In this document: one piece after another, positions 47,101 through 54,996 of the stretch
Layout of the letters: every line of letters starts with the position of its first letter
Position numbering within the stretch: the first letter of the stretch is position 1
Assembly: GCA_025054775.1 (NCBI GenBank)
Contig: JANWZA010000057.1
Coordinates: forward strand, 25,176-89,175
Direction of reading: 5' to 3'
Length of the DNA: 64,000 bases
Source of the DNA: Microscillaceae bacterium
GTDB lineage: Bacteria > Bacteroidota > Bacteroidia > Cytophagales > Microscillaceae
The notes under the pieces: model-generated
Told to the model about the DNA's origin: nothing
Seen by the model: only the letters and a program-made list of their open reading frames with translations
The model's database searches: none
Program-made: the position numbers and the translations under genes

Positions 47101-47857
47101 ACACTATAATTACGCCACACAAGCAGCCTTCAAGGAATGGCGCCTCTCCTTACAACCTGATTATGTTCTATTGGATATTTTTCCTATCCAACGATTTTAT
47201 CTTTGGAAATCTACTATCCGTCAAGTCTTTCAAACCCAAACACCCGCCCACGTGCAAGAGCGATTCCTTGACCGTAAACGTGGCATCATTCAAACTTATC
47301 TACTCTCCATCTACCCTGTGAAAACAGAAAATAAAACACGACTCCTGCTTATCTCAGCCACTAACATCACTAACCTAAAAATCTTAAAACAACCCCAAAT
47401 CAAATCTGCTAAAACTCTACTCCCTTTATCGCCTGAGGCGAAAAAAGAAACTCCTTCTAAAAAAGAAATTGATTGGCAAAATGACTACGATCTCGTTGTA
47501 CTGAATATCAATAACGAATATCGTATAACTAGCTACAATAATAATGCTCAGCGTGTCTTCAGAATGTGGAACTTTTACCTCCAGCCACAATACGATATTC
47601 GGGATACCTTCCCTATGAAACGTTTTTATGACCGCGAGAGCCTCATTACACGAGCTTTGCAAGGAGAGCACATTCAAGTAGAAGAAATTTTTGTCAATCG
47701 CCGACAAAAAACTATACACGTCTTTGCTATTAGAATGGAAGCTCAACGCAATGCCCAAAATGAAGTTACCGAAGTGATTCTCAAAGCCAAAGATATTACC
47801 GAATGGCGTTGGCCTGAAATAAAAGCCGAAAAGCGAAAGCAACTAAGCTATCATTAA
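44165..47857 (+). CDS. HAMP/GAF/five-PAS membrane receptor without output domain
   Basis: A 1230-residue protein. TM1 (about 13-36) and TM2 (about 200-222) enclose a helical periplasmic domain. Then come HAMP (about 223-280, ending near I-N-D-L-I-E-R-I), a GAF domain (about 335-490), a Gln/Glu/Met-rich coiled coil (495-540), and five PAS units at about 538-650, 655-770, 788-905, 956-1065 and 1103-1215. A second coiled coil lies before PAS4. The protein stops just after PAS5, with no HisKA, HATPase, GGDEF or MCP domain. Output must therefore go through a partner protein or oligomerisation. PAS4 and PAS5 resemble each other (F-P-[IM]-[QK]-R-F-Y) and look duplicated. Confidence 0.85.
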   Translation: MSEKKVSNWSIQTSIAVFFAIFAVTITTSYLLTGIYFNNIEKNQIILRKTEENIYLLQQIIVYANQVVKKQETSKVFLAENISRYQVNLDLIHHGGTVVIDNEPIELPPCSEDAMILLQELEKAWLDYKTQANIIVGKQTLIDDPTAEDKENKSNTLVLNPEVKAALNYLEDNIDTLTMLNNQLIDRFFAITKQQKATSNYLLGVLLVVNVLLIITGFLLIRQLLFKPINKISKIVKLVATGDLSQKVDISQQNEVGLVGRTINDLIERIRNATDFIKGIEQGNLYMKYPHIQEQSEQKDSLANALINMQKRLIKVAQEEAERKWATEGQALFAEILQTTYEDIETLAYQIISNLVQYIEANQGALFMVQDSTEEPELSLVACYAFGRRKYIYQKIRPNEGLVGQVFKDASPVYITDVPDNYISIASGLGGAKPKSIFIVPLKLGEQVLGVMEIASFEVLPQYKIDFIEKISENLASNLYAAKANQQTKKLLQEAKSTEERMLMQERIMMQNLEYLQASQEQMQRERDEIETLRNAINHAMLTAEYDTNRKIITMNPPFLQLLGYEIEDVLGKEHRMFVSRKQQDTRSFIKLWEALRAGEQVVNEYKRITKNNKEIWIRAIYTPVINKDKKVEKILEFAFDITQEKERLLEIQEKIDSIMKTSLVLEIDMQGKIVNASEPFLKLMEYSLAELQGADYDILVTAEEKKVESFKEIARSILSGIYAPKEICRVSKSGKEYWFKPNFTPIFDLQGKPYKIFELLTDISEIRNIERKAMKAQRDAEVKEANLTALLNNTENIIYSTDFNYKINLFNSATQAFYEQLGYKIYYGFNILDITDEDNFYNRKTLYDRALNGEKFTTEEEIVSQKNQVRRLLRSAYSPIRDDHNQVIGVVVFSQDITEKVQKDYEEELNQKLVLQYKSQNQELTQLLLQLEKEKATLQQQLLDLKKQFENKTVHELYQLLAQTEEIIFTINEQYQIKHYNYATQAAFKEWRLSLQPDYVLLDIFPIQRFYLWKSTIRQVFQTQTPAHVQERFLDRKRGIIQTYLLSIYPVKTENKTRLLLISATNITNLKILKQPQIKSAKTLLPLSPEAKKETPSKKEIDWQNDYDLVVLNINNEYRITSYNNNAQRVFRMWNFYLQPQYDIRDTFPMKRFYDRESLITRALQGEHIQVEEIFVNRRQKTIHVFAIRMEAQRNAQNEVTEVILKAKDITEWRWPEIKAEKRKQLSYH

Positions 47858-47979
47858 AAAATGGGCTACTATCGCTTGAAGTCAATAATTAGTTAGTATG
47901 ACACACAACTGAAATGATGAACTTGAAAAAGAGTTCAAAGATACCCTCAAAATGTATTTTGACGATAAAATTACTGACG
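47858..47979. other. Gap with a possible truncated reading frame at the IS edge
   Basis: From 47913 a 27-codon frame (N-D-E-L-E-K-E-F-K-D-T-L-K-M-Y-F-D-D-K) runs into the IS inverted repeat and stops at 47994-47996. It looks like the end of a charged helical protein interrupted by the insertion, but it is preceded by an in-frame TGA and is too short to name. Confidence 0.25.
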
Positions 47980-48700
47980 TTGTTAAAATAGTATAGATAA
48001 TCATTATTCCACTTAAACATTAAAAGTTTAACTGAATATAGACTAGCATATAAACAACTTTAGAATAACATTTAGTTTTCCTTCTTAATCGTGCTAAAAA
48101 ATGACGAAAAAGACTATTCTATCCTTCAACCATAAACGTTTCCGCTTTGGATTATATATGTATACTCTGGCACAAATGCTTCGTATGCTTTCCAATAAGC
48201 CGTACAAACCCTCTCCCTTTATCTCCAGTTCAATCTTCTTCCAAAGTTTTTCACCAGTTTCAGTTCCCCTGGTACCAACTCCGCAATTGATGAATTTACA
48301 CCCATCTCTATCAACAGCAATCCATATCCAACAATAGTTTTTTTTGAACCAATATATGTATGCATCTCATCTATTTCAATTCAATAGCATCACTGCTCCG
48401 AATTTCATCAAGTTTTTTTCCATATGCCTTAATCCAATTAAAGGCTGTAACGTGGCTCACTTTTAAGAAGCGAGCAATGGAGCGAAATCCCAGCCCTTCA
48501 AGATATAGTATTAATGCATCACATTTTAATTTTTCAGGTTTTCCTATATGTTCTACTGTAAAACGAAAACCGCAGTCTTTATTTAAATCGTTGTTTACCT
48601 TTACTTTACAAAATTTTGTTGATTTGCATTTGGGACATCGTTCCATAGTTTCAGGGTTGTAGTATTTTTTTTTGCAAAAGAATCTATACAAAATTAACAA
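47980..48700 (-). mobile_element. IS1-family insertion sequence, copy 2 (degenerate)
   Basis: A 721-bp element bounded by the same 19-bp inverted repeats as copy 1 (TTGTTAAAATAGTATAGAT at 47980-47998; ATCTATACAAAATTAACAA at 48682-48700), in opposite orientation. It is highly similar to copy 1 over its whole length but carries small deletions. I see no clear target duplication. Confidence 0.85.
47983..48646 (-). pseudogene. Degenerate IS1-like transposase
   Basis: Begins M-E-R-C-P-K-C-K-S-T-K-F-C like copy 1, but a deletion in the zinc ribbon destroys the second CxxC (N-K-D-C instead of C-K-D-C). A 4-base deletion after the A-I-E codons brings in a TAG and removes the V-E-I-D catalytic segment from frame. 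Further indels lie in the C-terminal part. The eight-A slippery run is still present. The element cannot make its own transposase but might be mobilised in trans because its ends are intact. Confidence 0.8.
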
Positions 48701-48741
48701 TAACTATTACATTAATTGATGAAATTGTAAGTATATTCTTG

Positions 48742-48749
48742 TATCTTTG
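48742..48749 (+). promoter_or_regulatory. -7 box of lysA
   Basis: TATCTTTG matches TAnnTTTG exactly, 36 bases before the lysA ATG. A TTG at 48716-48718 could serve as -33 (23-base spacer). The degenerate IS ends only 16 bases before that. Confidence 0.5.
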
Positions 48750-48784
48750 CATTTTTTTGAAACTGCTATCTCTTTAATAACCAC

Positions 48785-50017
48785 ATGGAATTAGTAGAAA
48801 ATCGTTATCAAATCCAAGGACTTGACGTCTTGACCATTTGCCAAGAATTCGGCACTCCTCTGTACTTGTATGATGGCAATAAAATAGAACAAAAAATACA
48901 CTACCTCAAACAATGTTTTGCTCATACTGATATGCAAATTAAATATGCATGCAAAGCCTTGACTAGCCTCGCTATTCTGCAACTTATGAAAAAAAATGGT
49001 GTCGGTTTGGATACGGTTTCTATCCAAGAAGTACAACTAGGCTTAATGGCAGGCTTTGAACCTCACGAAATCCTATTTACCCCTAACTGTGTAGATTTTG
49101 CCGAAATTCAAGAAGCCGTACAATTAGGAGTAACTATTAACATAGATAACATTAGCATTTTAGAACAATTTGGAGCAACTTATGGCAATACTGTACCTTG
49201 TTGCATTCGCCTTAATCCCCACCTAACGGCAGGTGGCAATACTAAAATTCAAGTAGGACATATTGACTCCAAATTTGGTATCTCCATCCTTCAACTACGG
49301 CACGTGCATAGGATTGTGCAGGCTAATCATATTCTTGTAAAAGGGCTTCATGTACATACAGGGTCTGATATTTTAGAGTCGGAAATCTTTTTGCGAAGCG
49401 CTGAAATTATTTTTGAAGCTGCTTACGAGTTCAAAGATTTAACTTTTATTGACTTTGGCAGTGGTTTCAAAGTACCTTACAAAGAAACAGACATACAAAC
49501 CGATATTGCCGACTTAGGACTAAAATTAGGAGAAGCCTTTGAAAGTTTTTGCCAACAATATGGCAGAAAATTAGCTATTTGGTTTGAACCAGGCAAATAT
49601 TTAGTAAGTGAAGCGGGTTATCTGTTAGTAAAGGCAAATACTATTAAGCAAACACCCTCTACAGTGTTCGTAGGAGTCAATTCAGGTATGAATCACCTCA
49701 TACGTCCTGCTTTATATAATGCTTATCACCAAATTCAAAATATTTCTAACCCTACGGGAGTAAAGCGTTTATACTCTGTAGTAGGTTACATTTGCGAAAC
49801 TGACACTTTGGGCTGGGACAGAAAACTAAACGAAGTACGCGAAGGAGATATTTTAGCTATCAAAAATGCAGGAGCATATGGTTATGTTATGAGTTCTAAT
49901 TACAATTCGCGCCTTCGCCCTGCAGAGGTATTAATATACCAAAATAAGGTATATCTTATTCGCAAACGTGAAACTTTAGAAGACCTCATACGCAATCAAA
50001 TTCCCCTATTCAGTTAA
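48785..50017 (+). CDS. lysA: Diaminopimelate decarboxylase
   Basis: A 410-residue PLP enzyme of fold III. The PLP lysine is in I-K-Y-A-C-K-A-L-T, the G-G-G-like glycine loop appears as F-G-S-G-F, and substrate-binding C-E-T-D-T-L-G-W and N-A-G-A-Y-G-Y are present. It converts meso-diaminopimelate to lysine. No fused aspartokinase is present and no other lysine gene is near. It has its own promoter. Confidence 0.95.
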   Translation: MELVENRYQIQGLDVLTICQEFGTPLYLYDGNKIEQKIHYLKQCFAHTDMQIKYACKALTSLAILQLMKKNGVGLDTVSIQEVQLGLMAGFEPHEILFTPNCVDFAEIQEAVQLGVTINIDNISILEQFGATYGNTVPCCIRLNPHLTAGGNTKIQVGHIDSKFGISILQLRHVHRIVQANHILVKGLHVHTGSDILESEIFLRSAEIIFEAAYEFKDLTFIDFGSGFKVPYKETDIQTDIADLGLKLGEAFESFCQQYGRKLAIWFEPGKYLVSEAGYLLVKANTIKQTPSTVFVGVNSGMNHLIRPALYNAYHQIQNISNPTGVKRLYSVVGYICETDTLGWDRKLNEVREGDILAIKNAGAYGYVMSSNYNSRLRPAEVLIYQNKVYLIRKRETLEDLIRNQIPLFS

Positions 50018-50165
50018 GAGCTGTTAAAAGTTCTAAAAATCTCAGGAAATTAGCTAAAAAAATACCTTAGCAAATACTTGTAGGTAATAGAAAAAGAGCT
50101 AAAATTATGAAAAAATATAATTCTAAATTGTTTTTATCTCTTTTTCACGAAAAAATAGCTTTTCG

Positions 50166-50197
50166 TTTGATGATATAGATTTTATTTATTTACTTTG
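50166..50197 (+). promoter_or_regulatory. Promoter of the ATP-grasp-like gene
   Basis: TTTG (50166-50169) and TTACTTTG (50190-50197, one mismatch to TAnnTTTG) with a 20-base spacer, 72 bases before the ATG. Confidence 0.45.
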
Positions 50198-50269
50198 CAC
50201 CGAAAATCTAAAAAACACTCTGCTAAACATTCTCCTTGTTTTGTTTATTTCACTAATTTTTCGTAGAAC

Positions 50270-51379
50270 ATGAAAAAGATAGGCATTTTATTCGGGCAAG
50301 AAAATACTTTTCCAGCGGCATTCGTAGAGAGGGTGAACCAAATTACTAAAGGCAAGGACATAGTAGCTGAATACGTAATTATAGATAAAGTATTGCAAGG
50401 CGAACCAACAGAATATGCTGTAATCATTGACCGTATTTCGCAAGATGTGCCTTTCTATCGTGCTTATCTTAAAAATGCAGCACTTAATGGCACAGCTGTT
50501 ATCAATAATCCGTTTTGGTGGACTGCCGATGAGAAATTTTTCAATAATTGCTTAGCAACTAAAATAGGAGTTCCCGTCCCTAAAACTGTACTTTTACCCT
50601 CTAAAGAACATCCTACCGATACGAACCATAACTCCTTCCGTAACCTTAAATATCCATTAGACTGGGATAGTATTTTCAAATACGTTGGCTTCCCTGCTTA
50701 TATGAAACCTCACGCTGGCGGCGGTTGGAAAAGCGTCTATAAAGTAACTGACGTACAAGACCTCTGGACTAAACATGCTGAAACAGGACAACTCGTGATG
50801 CTCTTGCAAGAAGAAATTGTATTTGAGGAGTACTTCCGTTGTTATTGCATTGGGCAGAAATATGTACGCATTATGCCTTATGAACCTCGTAACCCACACC
50901 ACTTGCGTTATGATGCTCAAATGAAAGCCCAAGGCGAAGCCGCTAAAAAACTATTAGCTACTATGGAAGACTACGTACTGCGCTTGAATAAAGCCTTAGG
51001 CTATGACTTCAACACCGTAGAATTTGCAGTACGAGAGGGTGTACCTTATGCAATTGATTTCTGCAATCCAGCTCCCGATGCCGATTTACACTCCGTAGGA
51101 GAGGCTAATTTTGAATGGGTAGTAGAAACTGCCGCTCAATACGCTATTGAGCGTGCCAAAGCCCATAAAGACGGGCAAAACAATCTCTCTTGGGGAACAT
51201 TTGTAACCTACTCTGCAGGTTATACACCTATTATCCCTGAAGCTACCTCTTCGGGAAAGAAGGCATCCAAAAAAGCTTCTACTAAAAAAGCAACAGAATC
51301 TACCGCCGAAGCAGTAACCGAAGCCTCTGAAGACTCTAAAAAAACTACCACTCGTAGCACAAAAAGTAAAAATAAATAA
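50270..51379 (+). CDS. ATP-grasp-like ligase with Lys/Ser/Thr-rich tail
   Basis: A 369-residue protein. The body (1-320) has ATP-grasp character: K-P-H-A-G-G-G-W-K-S-V for the nucleotide lysine and glycine-rich loop, L-L-Q-E-E-I-V-F-E-E-Y for the hinge, and the Mg-binding pair in F-N-T-V-E-F-A-V and A-I-D-F-C-N-P-A-P-D. This is the RimK/glutathione-synthetase-like layout. Residues about 325-369 are a disordered A/K/S/T tail (K-K-A-S-K-K-A-S-T-K-K) like histone-H1-type tails of Bacteroidota DNA-binding proteins. Substrates are unknown. A stem-loop separates it from hemJ. Confidence 0.75.
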   Translation: MKKIGILFGQENTFPAAFVERVNQITKGKDIVAEYVIIDKVLQGEPTEYAVIIDRISQDVPFYRAYLKNAALNGTAVINNPFWWTADEKFFNNCLATKIGVPVPKTVLLPSKEHPTDTNHNSFRNLKYPLDWDSIFKYVGFPAYMKPHAGGGWKSVYKVTDVQDLWTKHAETGQLVMLLQEEIVFEEYFRCYCIGQKYVRIMPYEPRNPHHLRYDAQMKAQGEAAKKLLATMEDYVLRLNKALGYDFNTVEFAVREGVPYAIDFCNPAPDADLHSVGEANFEWVVETAAQYAIERAKAHKDGQNNLSWGTFVTYSAGYTPIIPEATSSGKKASKKASTKKATESTAEAVTEASEDSKKTTTRSTKSKNK

Positions 51380-51389
51380 TCTTGTTACT

Positions 51390-51420
51390 ACCTTTCCAAG
51401 TTGCTAAACCTTGGAAAGGT
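51390..51420 (+). terminator. Stem-loop between ATP-grasp-like and hemJ-like genes
   Basis: ACCTTTCCAAG and CTTGGAAAGGT form a perfect 11-bp stem, followed by TTTG. It starts 10 bases after the stop. It shares its core with the hairpin after the CHAT gene, so it may be a dispersed element used as terminator. Confidence 0.65.
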
Positions 51421-51439
51421 TTTGAACTTAATTTGAACT

Positions 51440-51967
51440 ATGCTTTATATTAAAGCACTGCATATCATTTTTATCGTAACATGGTTTGCAGGACTATTTT
51501 ACATAGTACGCTTATTTGTCTATTTTGCAGAAACTCAAGAGAAATCCTCTCCTGAACGCGAAATCTTACAAAAATACCTCAAAGACTGGCAAAAACGTTT
51601 GTGGTATGGTATTACTTTCCCCTCCGCCATCTTGACAGCAATCCTCGGGTTTAGTATGCTCTATTGGTACCCCCTCAACAACTGGCTTACCATTAAAATT
51701 GGATTTGTTATTGGGTTGTTTGTCTACCATTTCAGTTGCCATATTATTTTTTTGCAACAACAAAAAGGTATTATTAAATATACAGGTTACCAACTACGAA
51801 TTTGGAACGAAGTAGCTACTATTTTCCTTGTGGCTATTGTCTTCTTAGTAGTATTAAAAAACTTTTTAAGCCTCATTTGGGGATTATTTGGATTACTACT
51901 GCTTATGGCAGTACTTTTCACAGCAATCAATATCTACAAAAATATCCGAAAGAAAGGCAATCAATAA
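51440..51967 (+). CDS. hemJ: Protoporphyrinogen oxidase HemJ-like
   Basis: A 175-residue membrane protein with five hydrophobic helices. The N-terminal L-H-I-I-F-I-V-T-W-F-A-G-L-F-Y-I-V-R-L-F with His8 is the HemJ signature, and W-L-T-I-K-I-G-F supplies the conserved lysine. HemJ oxidises protoporphyrinogen IX in haem synthesis and binds haem itself. The last 40 residues (L-I-W-G-L-F-G-L-L-L-L-M and a Lys-rich end) add an extra helix. It is followed after 11 bases by the small Sm-like gene. Confidence 0.88.
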   Translation: MLYIKALHIIFIVTWFAGLFYIVRLFVYFAETQEKSSPEREILQKYLKDWQKRLWYGITFPSAILTAILGFSMLYWYPLNNWLTIKIGFVIGLFVYHFSCHIIFLQQQKGIIKYTGYQLRIWNEVATIFLVAIVFLVVLKNFLSLIWGLFGLLLLMAVLFTAINIYKNIRKKGNQ

Positions 51968-51978
51968 GAGAACAAGGA

Positions 51979-52206
51979 ATGGGAAAACGACAATTGCGTA
52001 TTAAAAAAGCAGAAATCCCCCAAAAAATCGCTACCTACTTGGGCACAGAAATCAATCTTATTCAAGAAAATGGTATAACTTTGCACGGAAGAATAGTGCA
52101 AATAATGGGTGAAAATGTATTGTTTCAAGACAGCAGACGCCAAAAGCATCATATTGCTATTGCTAATATTCAGGAAATACAAATAGATTATTCCGCTCCT
52201 CACTAA
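51979..52206 (+). CDS. Small Sm/SH3-like protein (unnamed family)
   Basis: A 75-residue protein. The start at 51979 (M-G-K-R-Q-L-R-I-K-K) follows the hemJ stop by 11 bases; a longer frame would overlap hemJ by 166 bases. The pattern of short beta strands with I-T-L-H-G-R-I-V-Q-I-M-G-E-N-V-L-F-Q-D resembles an Sm-like or small SH3 barrel, which often binds RNA. Basic N-terminus. I have no family name. It lies 17 bases before hslV, apparently in the same operon. Confidence 0.65.
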   Translation: MGKRQLRIKKAEIPQKIATYLGTEINLIQENGITLHGRIVQIMGENVLFQDSRRQKHHIAIANIQEIQIDYSAPH

Positions 52207-52223
52207 AAACTATGCCCTAAACT

Positions 52224-52760
52224 ATGATAAAAATCCATGCCACTACTGTATTAGCTGTAATTCATAACGGACATACGGCAATTGGTGCCGATGGGCAAGC
52301 CACCATGGGTAATACCATTGCCAAAACTCACGTACGCAAAATTCGTAAACTCTCTGACGGCAAAATTATTGTAGGATTTGCAGGCTCTACTGCCGATGCT
52401 TTTACACTTTTAGAACGATTTGAGGAAAAACTTAACTCCTTTGGTAATAATATGAAACGCGGCGCCATAGAATTAGCAAAAGATTGGCGTACAGACCGCT
52501 TTCTCCGTAGGCTAGAAGCTATGCTTATTGCAGCTAACAAAGAGGAGATTTTAATTATTTCAGGTACGGGTGACGTGCTTGAACCAGAACATCAAGTGGC
52601 AGCTATTGGTTCGGGAGGTATGTTTGCCCAATCAGCGGCGTTGGCACTTAAAAAGCACGCTCCACACCTCTCTGCTGTTGAGATTGTGCGTGAAAGTCTT
52701 GCCATTGCTGCAGATATTTGCATTTATACAAACCACAACTTTATCATAGAAGAGCTATGA
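52224..52760 (+). CDS. hslV: ATP-dependent protease subunit HslV
   Basis: A 178-residue proteasome-like peptidase. A short propeptide (M-I-K-I-H-A) precedes the catalytic Thr7 of [31 protein letters not shown] and A-I-G-S-G-G-M-F-A are all family motifs. HslV forms a double hexamer capped by HslU; hslU is not in the window, so the pair is separated here. It appears to end the ATP-grasp/hemJ/Sm-like/hslV run. Confidence 0.97.
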   Translation: MIKIHATTVLAVIHNGHTAIGADGQATMGNTIAKTHVRKIRKLSDGKIIVGFAGSTADAFTLLERFEEKLNSFGNNMKRGAIELAKDWRTDRFLRRLEAMLIAANKEEILIISGTGDVLEPEHQVAAIGSGGMFAQSAALALKKHAPHLSAVEIVRESLAIAADICIYTNHNFIIEEL

Positions 52761-53088
52761 AACAACTCTTGGCAGGCATTTGCTTCTTCGGAGAAGTCCA
52801 AGTATAAGGTGGTAAGAGTAAGCCAACCCATCACTTTATTTTTATTGTTAAGTATATCACTAATATATCAAGATTGCATTTCAATGTCATTTGTTCGTAT
52901 CGTACTTAGTGCAGTGCAGTGTCTTTGCCGCAGTTCTTTGGTATATCAGGTTTATATTTCACGTTTACCCAGTCAGGTATTTGTCTAAACCATTCAGTGT
53001 TCATTGAGAAAGTAGGGTAGGTAAAAAGAGTCACATTTCAATCGTGAAACACTACAAAAATAAAAATTAGGTATAACTCAAATAATAA

Positions 53089-53114
53089 AACCTTACCGAA
53101 GGATTGGCAAGGTT
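53089..53114 (-). terminator. Terminator of tRNA-Asp
   Basis: On the minus strand AACCTTGCC pairs with GGTAAGGTT (one G-T pair), and TTTTATTATTT follows. It begins 14 bases after the tRNA 3' end. Confidence 0.7.
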
Positions 53115-53128
53115 CTAACTCTTTTTTG

Positions 53129-53202
53129 CGGAATGGACGGGACTCGAACCCGCGGCCTCCTGCGTGACAGGCAGGCGTTCTCACCAGCTGAACTACCACT
53201 CC
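53129..53202 (-). tRNA. tRNA-Asp (GTC)
   Basis: 74 nt fold into a clover leaf: acceptor stem GGAGTGG/CCATTCC, D arm starting TAGTTCAGCTGG, anticodon stem CCTGC/GCAGG with anticodon GTC, T arm G-GGTTCGAGTCCC. The discriminator base is G, as expected for Asp. The 3' CCA is not encoded. Confidence 0.97.
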
Positions 53203-53364
53203 TTTTCGCTTTTTTTATTAGATTTATTTCTTACCTCAGAAAAATTTATTTTACTTTGCCTTTTTGCGTTCGCAAAATTACTTACTTTTTTTTACATCAC
53301 AAATAACTGATTAGTTTTTTTCATAGCTTTAACATAAGGCATTGATTTTCAGGCAAATATTTTT

Positions 53365-53952
53365 TCAGATACGTATATTAAGGTAACTACCTAAATCTAA
53401 TTCTTGAATAATGCGACGTACTTTAGCTTCTTCAATTTTATCATCTCCTGTGTTATTGTAGATAACGCCACTCAAATTTTCTAAAATCCTTTTAGCAATA
53501 GAACCTTCTATATTTTGCATCTGTGAAAGGTGTTTATCCACAGCAAGTAACTTTTTTAAGGCTTTAATGAAAATAGGTTCGTACTGGCGCATACTTAGGC
53601 ACATATACTGCATTTCATTGTAAATTATTTTCTTAAATTCAGAGTCAGAGAGTACTTTTTCAGGTTGAGAAAATTGATTAAACAAAGGTGAAAGTTCATT
53701 GCGTTCAAAAAAACTAGCAATTTCTATCAAGATGTTTGTTTCAGCAAAATCCAAGCTATCGTCAGTAGCCATAGCCATAGTGATGGGAGCAATCATTAAA
53801 ATAGCAAACAACTGACTATTAGAAAAGATTATTTTACGCTCCGAAGTGTAAGGCTCTAACAAGGTACGTACTTCCTGAAAAAACTGCTCAAGAATCTGCT
53901 TCTCTTCCTCTGAAGATAAAGGCTTCTCGTAGTGAATAGGCATTTTTAGCAC
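53365..53952 (-). CDS. Hypothetical all-helical protein (unrecognised)
   Basis: A 195-residue acidic protein without signal or TM segments. It is predicted all-helical. Segments L-M-I-A-P-I-T-M-A-M-A-T-D-D-S-L-D-F-A-E and F-F-E-R-N-E-L-S-P suggest a TerB-like or armadillo-like bundle, though I cannot confirm this. The gene follows the SnoaL-like gene by 19 bases on the same strand and is probably co-transcribed with it. Confidence 0.55.
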   Translation of the reverse strand: MLKMPIHYEKPLSSEEEKQILEQFFQEVRTLLEPYTSERKIIFSNSQLFAILMIAPITMAMATDDSLDFAETNILIEIASFFERNELSPLFNQFSQPEKVLSDSEFKKIIYNEMQYMCLSMRQYEPIFIKALKKLLAVDKHLSQMQNIEGSIAKRILENLSGVIYNNTGDDKIEEAKVRRIIQELDLGSYLNIRI

Positions 53953-53971
53953 TGGTTTAGAAGTTAGTTGT

Positions 53972-54808
53972 CTATTTTATCATAATTTGGGTACAGTTCT
54001 CCGTATATAAATCATTTTGTAAAATAGTAGAAATTACCTCAATTTCAGTCATAGCTTTGCCAAGTAATTTGTGTTCTTGCTTTCGCTCATCTAACGTGTA
54101 AATAGTTTGATCCTTTTTCCATTTGTATACTTGGTCTTGAACGTAAACCATATTTTCATTATTCTTTTCAGTAAAATGTACTTGCAGAAGTTCGGTTTTC
54201 TTTTCTCCTCCATGAGGGTGAATAAAGCGAATGATATAAATTTGTTTCAAAACATCATTCTTAAACACTTGGCAACTGCACAAGCCCTTAAACAATTTCT
54301 CTTCTACCCACGTAATATTTGCCTTTACGAATTTCCATTCATTTTCAAACTTTCGTAGGGTAAATAAGCAATTTACCTTTCCTATGGACATGGGTTCTTT
54401 ATCTTGTTTTGTTTCATAGTTTACAGTATAGCTAAAAATAGCAGAATTACCACTTATGGTTGTAGTATGAAACTCGGCAATTTTGAAGGTAGTTACAATT
54501 TTGTGTGCCTCTGCTTCATGGATAAGTTGGTCTAAATAACTAGAAAAAGCCTTATAATCCTGTTGTTTGGTTTGCATCGTGCCATCAATGAGCATATAAT
54601 TGATGTTTCGTGAACAGCTAGTATGCCAGTATTTAAGCACCGTATTGCGGTCTTTGGTTTGGTCTAACGTAGAAAATGCCACATAAAAATCTTGAAACAT
54701 CTTTTTTATCTCTTCTACCTCTTTGTTATTAGTAGTATTTTGGGCAGGTAAGTTAGACAGGCAAATGAACAGCAGCAAGAAAGCAGAGAAAAAGGTTGTG
54801 GTTTTCAT
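53972..54808 (-). CDS. Secreted NTF2/SnoaL-like protein (unknown function)
   Basis: A 278-residue protein with a signal peptide (about 1-22, ending S-N-L-P-A-Q). Residues about 30-175 resemble an NTF2/SnoaL-like fold: an initial helix (I-K-K-M-F-Q-D-F-Y-V-A-F-S-T-L-D), then strands with S-A-I-F-S-Y-T-V-N-Y-E and F-E-N-E-W-K-F-V-K-A-N-I-T-W. The C-terminal 100 residues form a separate beta-rich part. Function unknown; the SnoaL assignment is a fold guess. First gene of a two-gene minus-strand unit. Confidence 0.6.
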   Translation of the reverse strand: MKTTTFFSAFLLLFICLSNLPAQNTTNNKEVEEIKKMFQDFYVAFSTLDQTKDRNTVLKYWHTSCSRNINYMLIDGTMQTKQQDYKAFSSYLDQLIHEAEAHKIVTTFKIAEFHTTTISGNSAIFSYTVNYETKQDKEPMSIGKVNCLFTLRKFENEWKFVKANITWVEEKLFKGLCSCQVFKNDVLKQIYIIRFIHPHGGEKKTELLQVHFTEKNNENMVYVQDQVYKWKKDQTIYTLDERKQEHKLLGKAMTEIEVISTILQNDLYTENCTQIMIK

Positions 54809-54996
54809 ACAAATTAGATTAGAGGTTTTTTACTTGATGAAGCCGAACAACTTACAAATATGGTGAAAATATAACAAAATTGGCGTAAATGTAAGTAAAA
54901 AAATTGATGAGTTGTAAGAACAAAGCCTAAAAAAATGGTTATACTTTTACTTTCTGAAAAGTAGACTTTATACTCAAAAAACATTTCTTGGAGCAT

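Larger units (their letters stand above)
52761..53364. other. Intergenic region around tRNA-Asp
   Basis: Apart from the tRNA and its terminator, no gene or strong structure is seen in 52761-53088. The sequence 53203-53364 is AT-rich with the probable tRNA promoter region. Confidence 0.5.
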
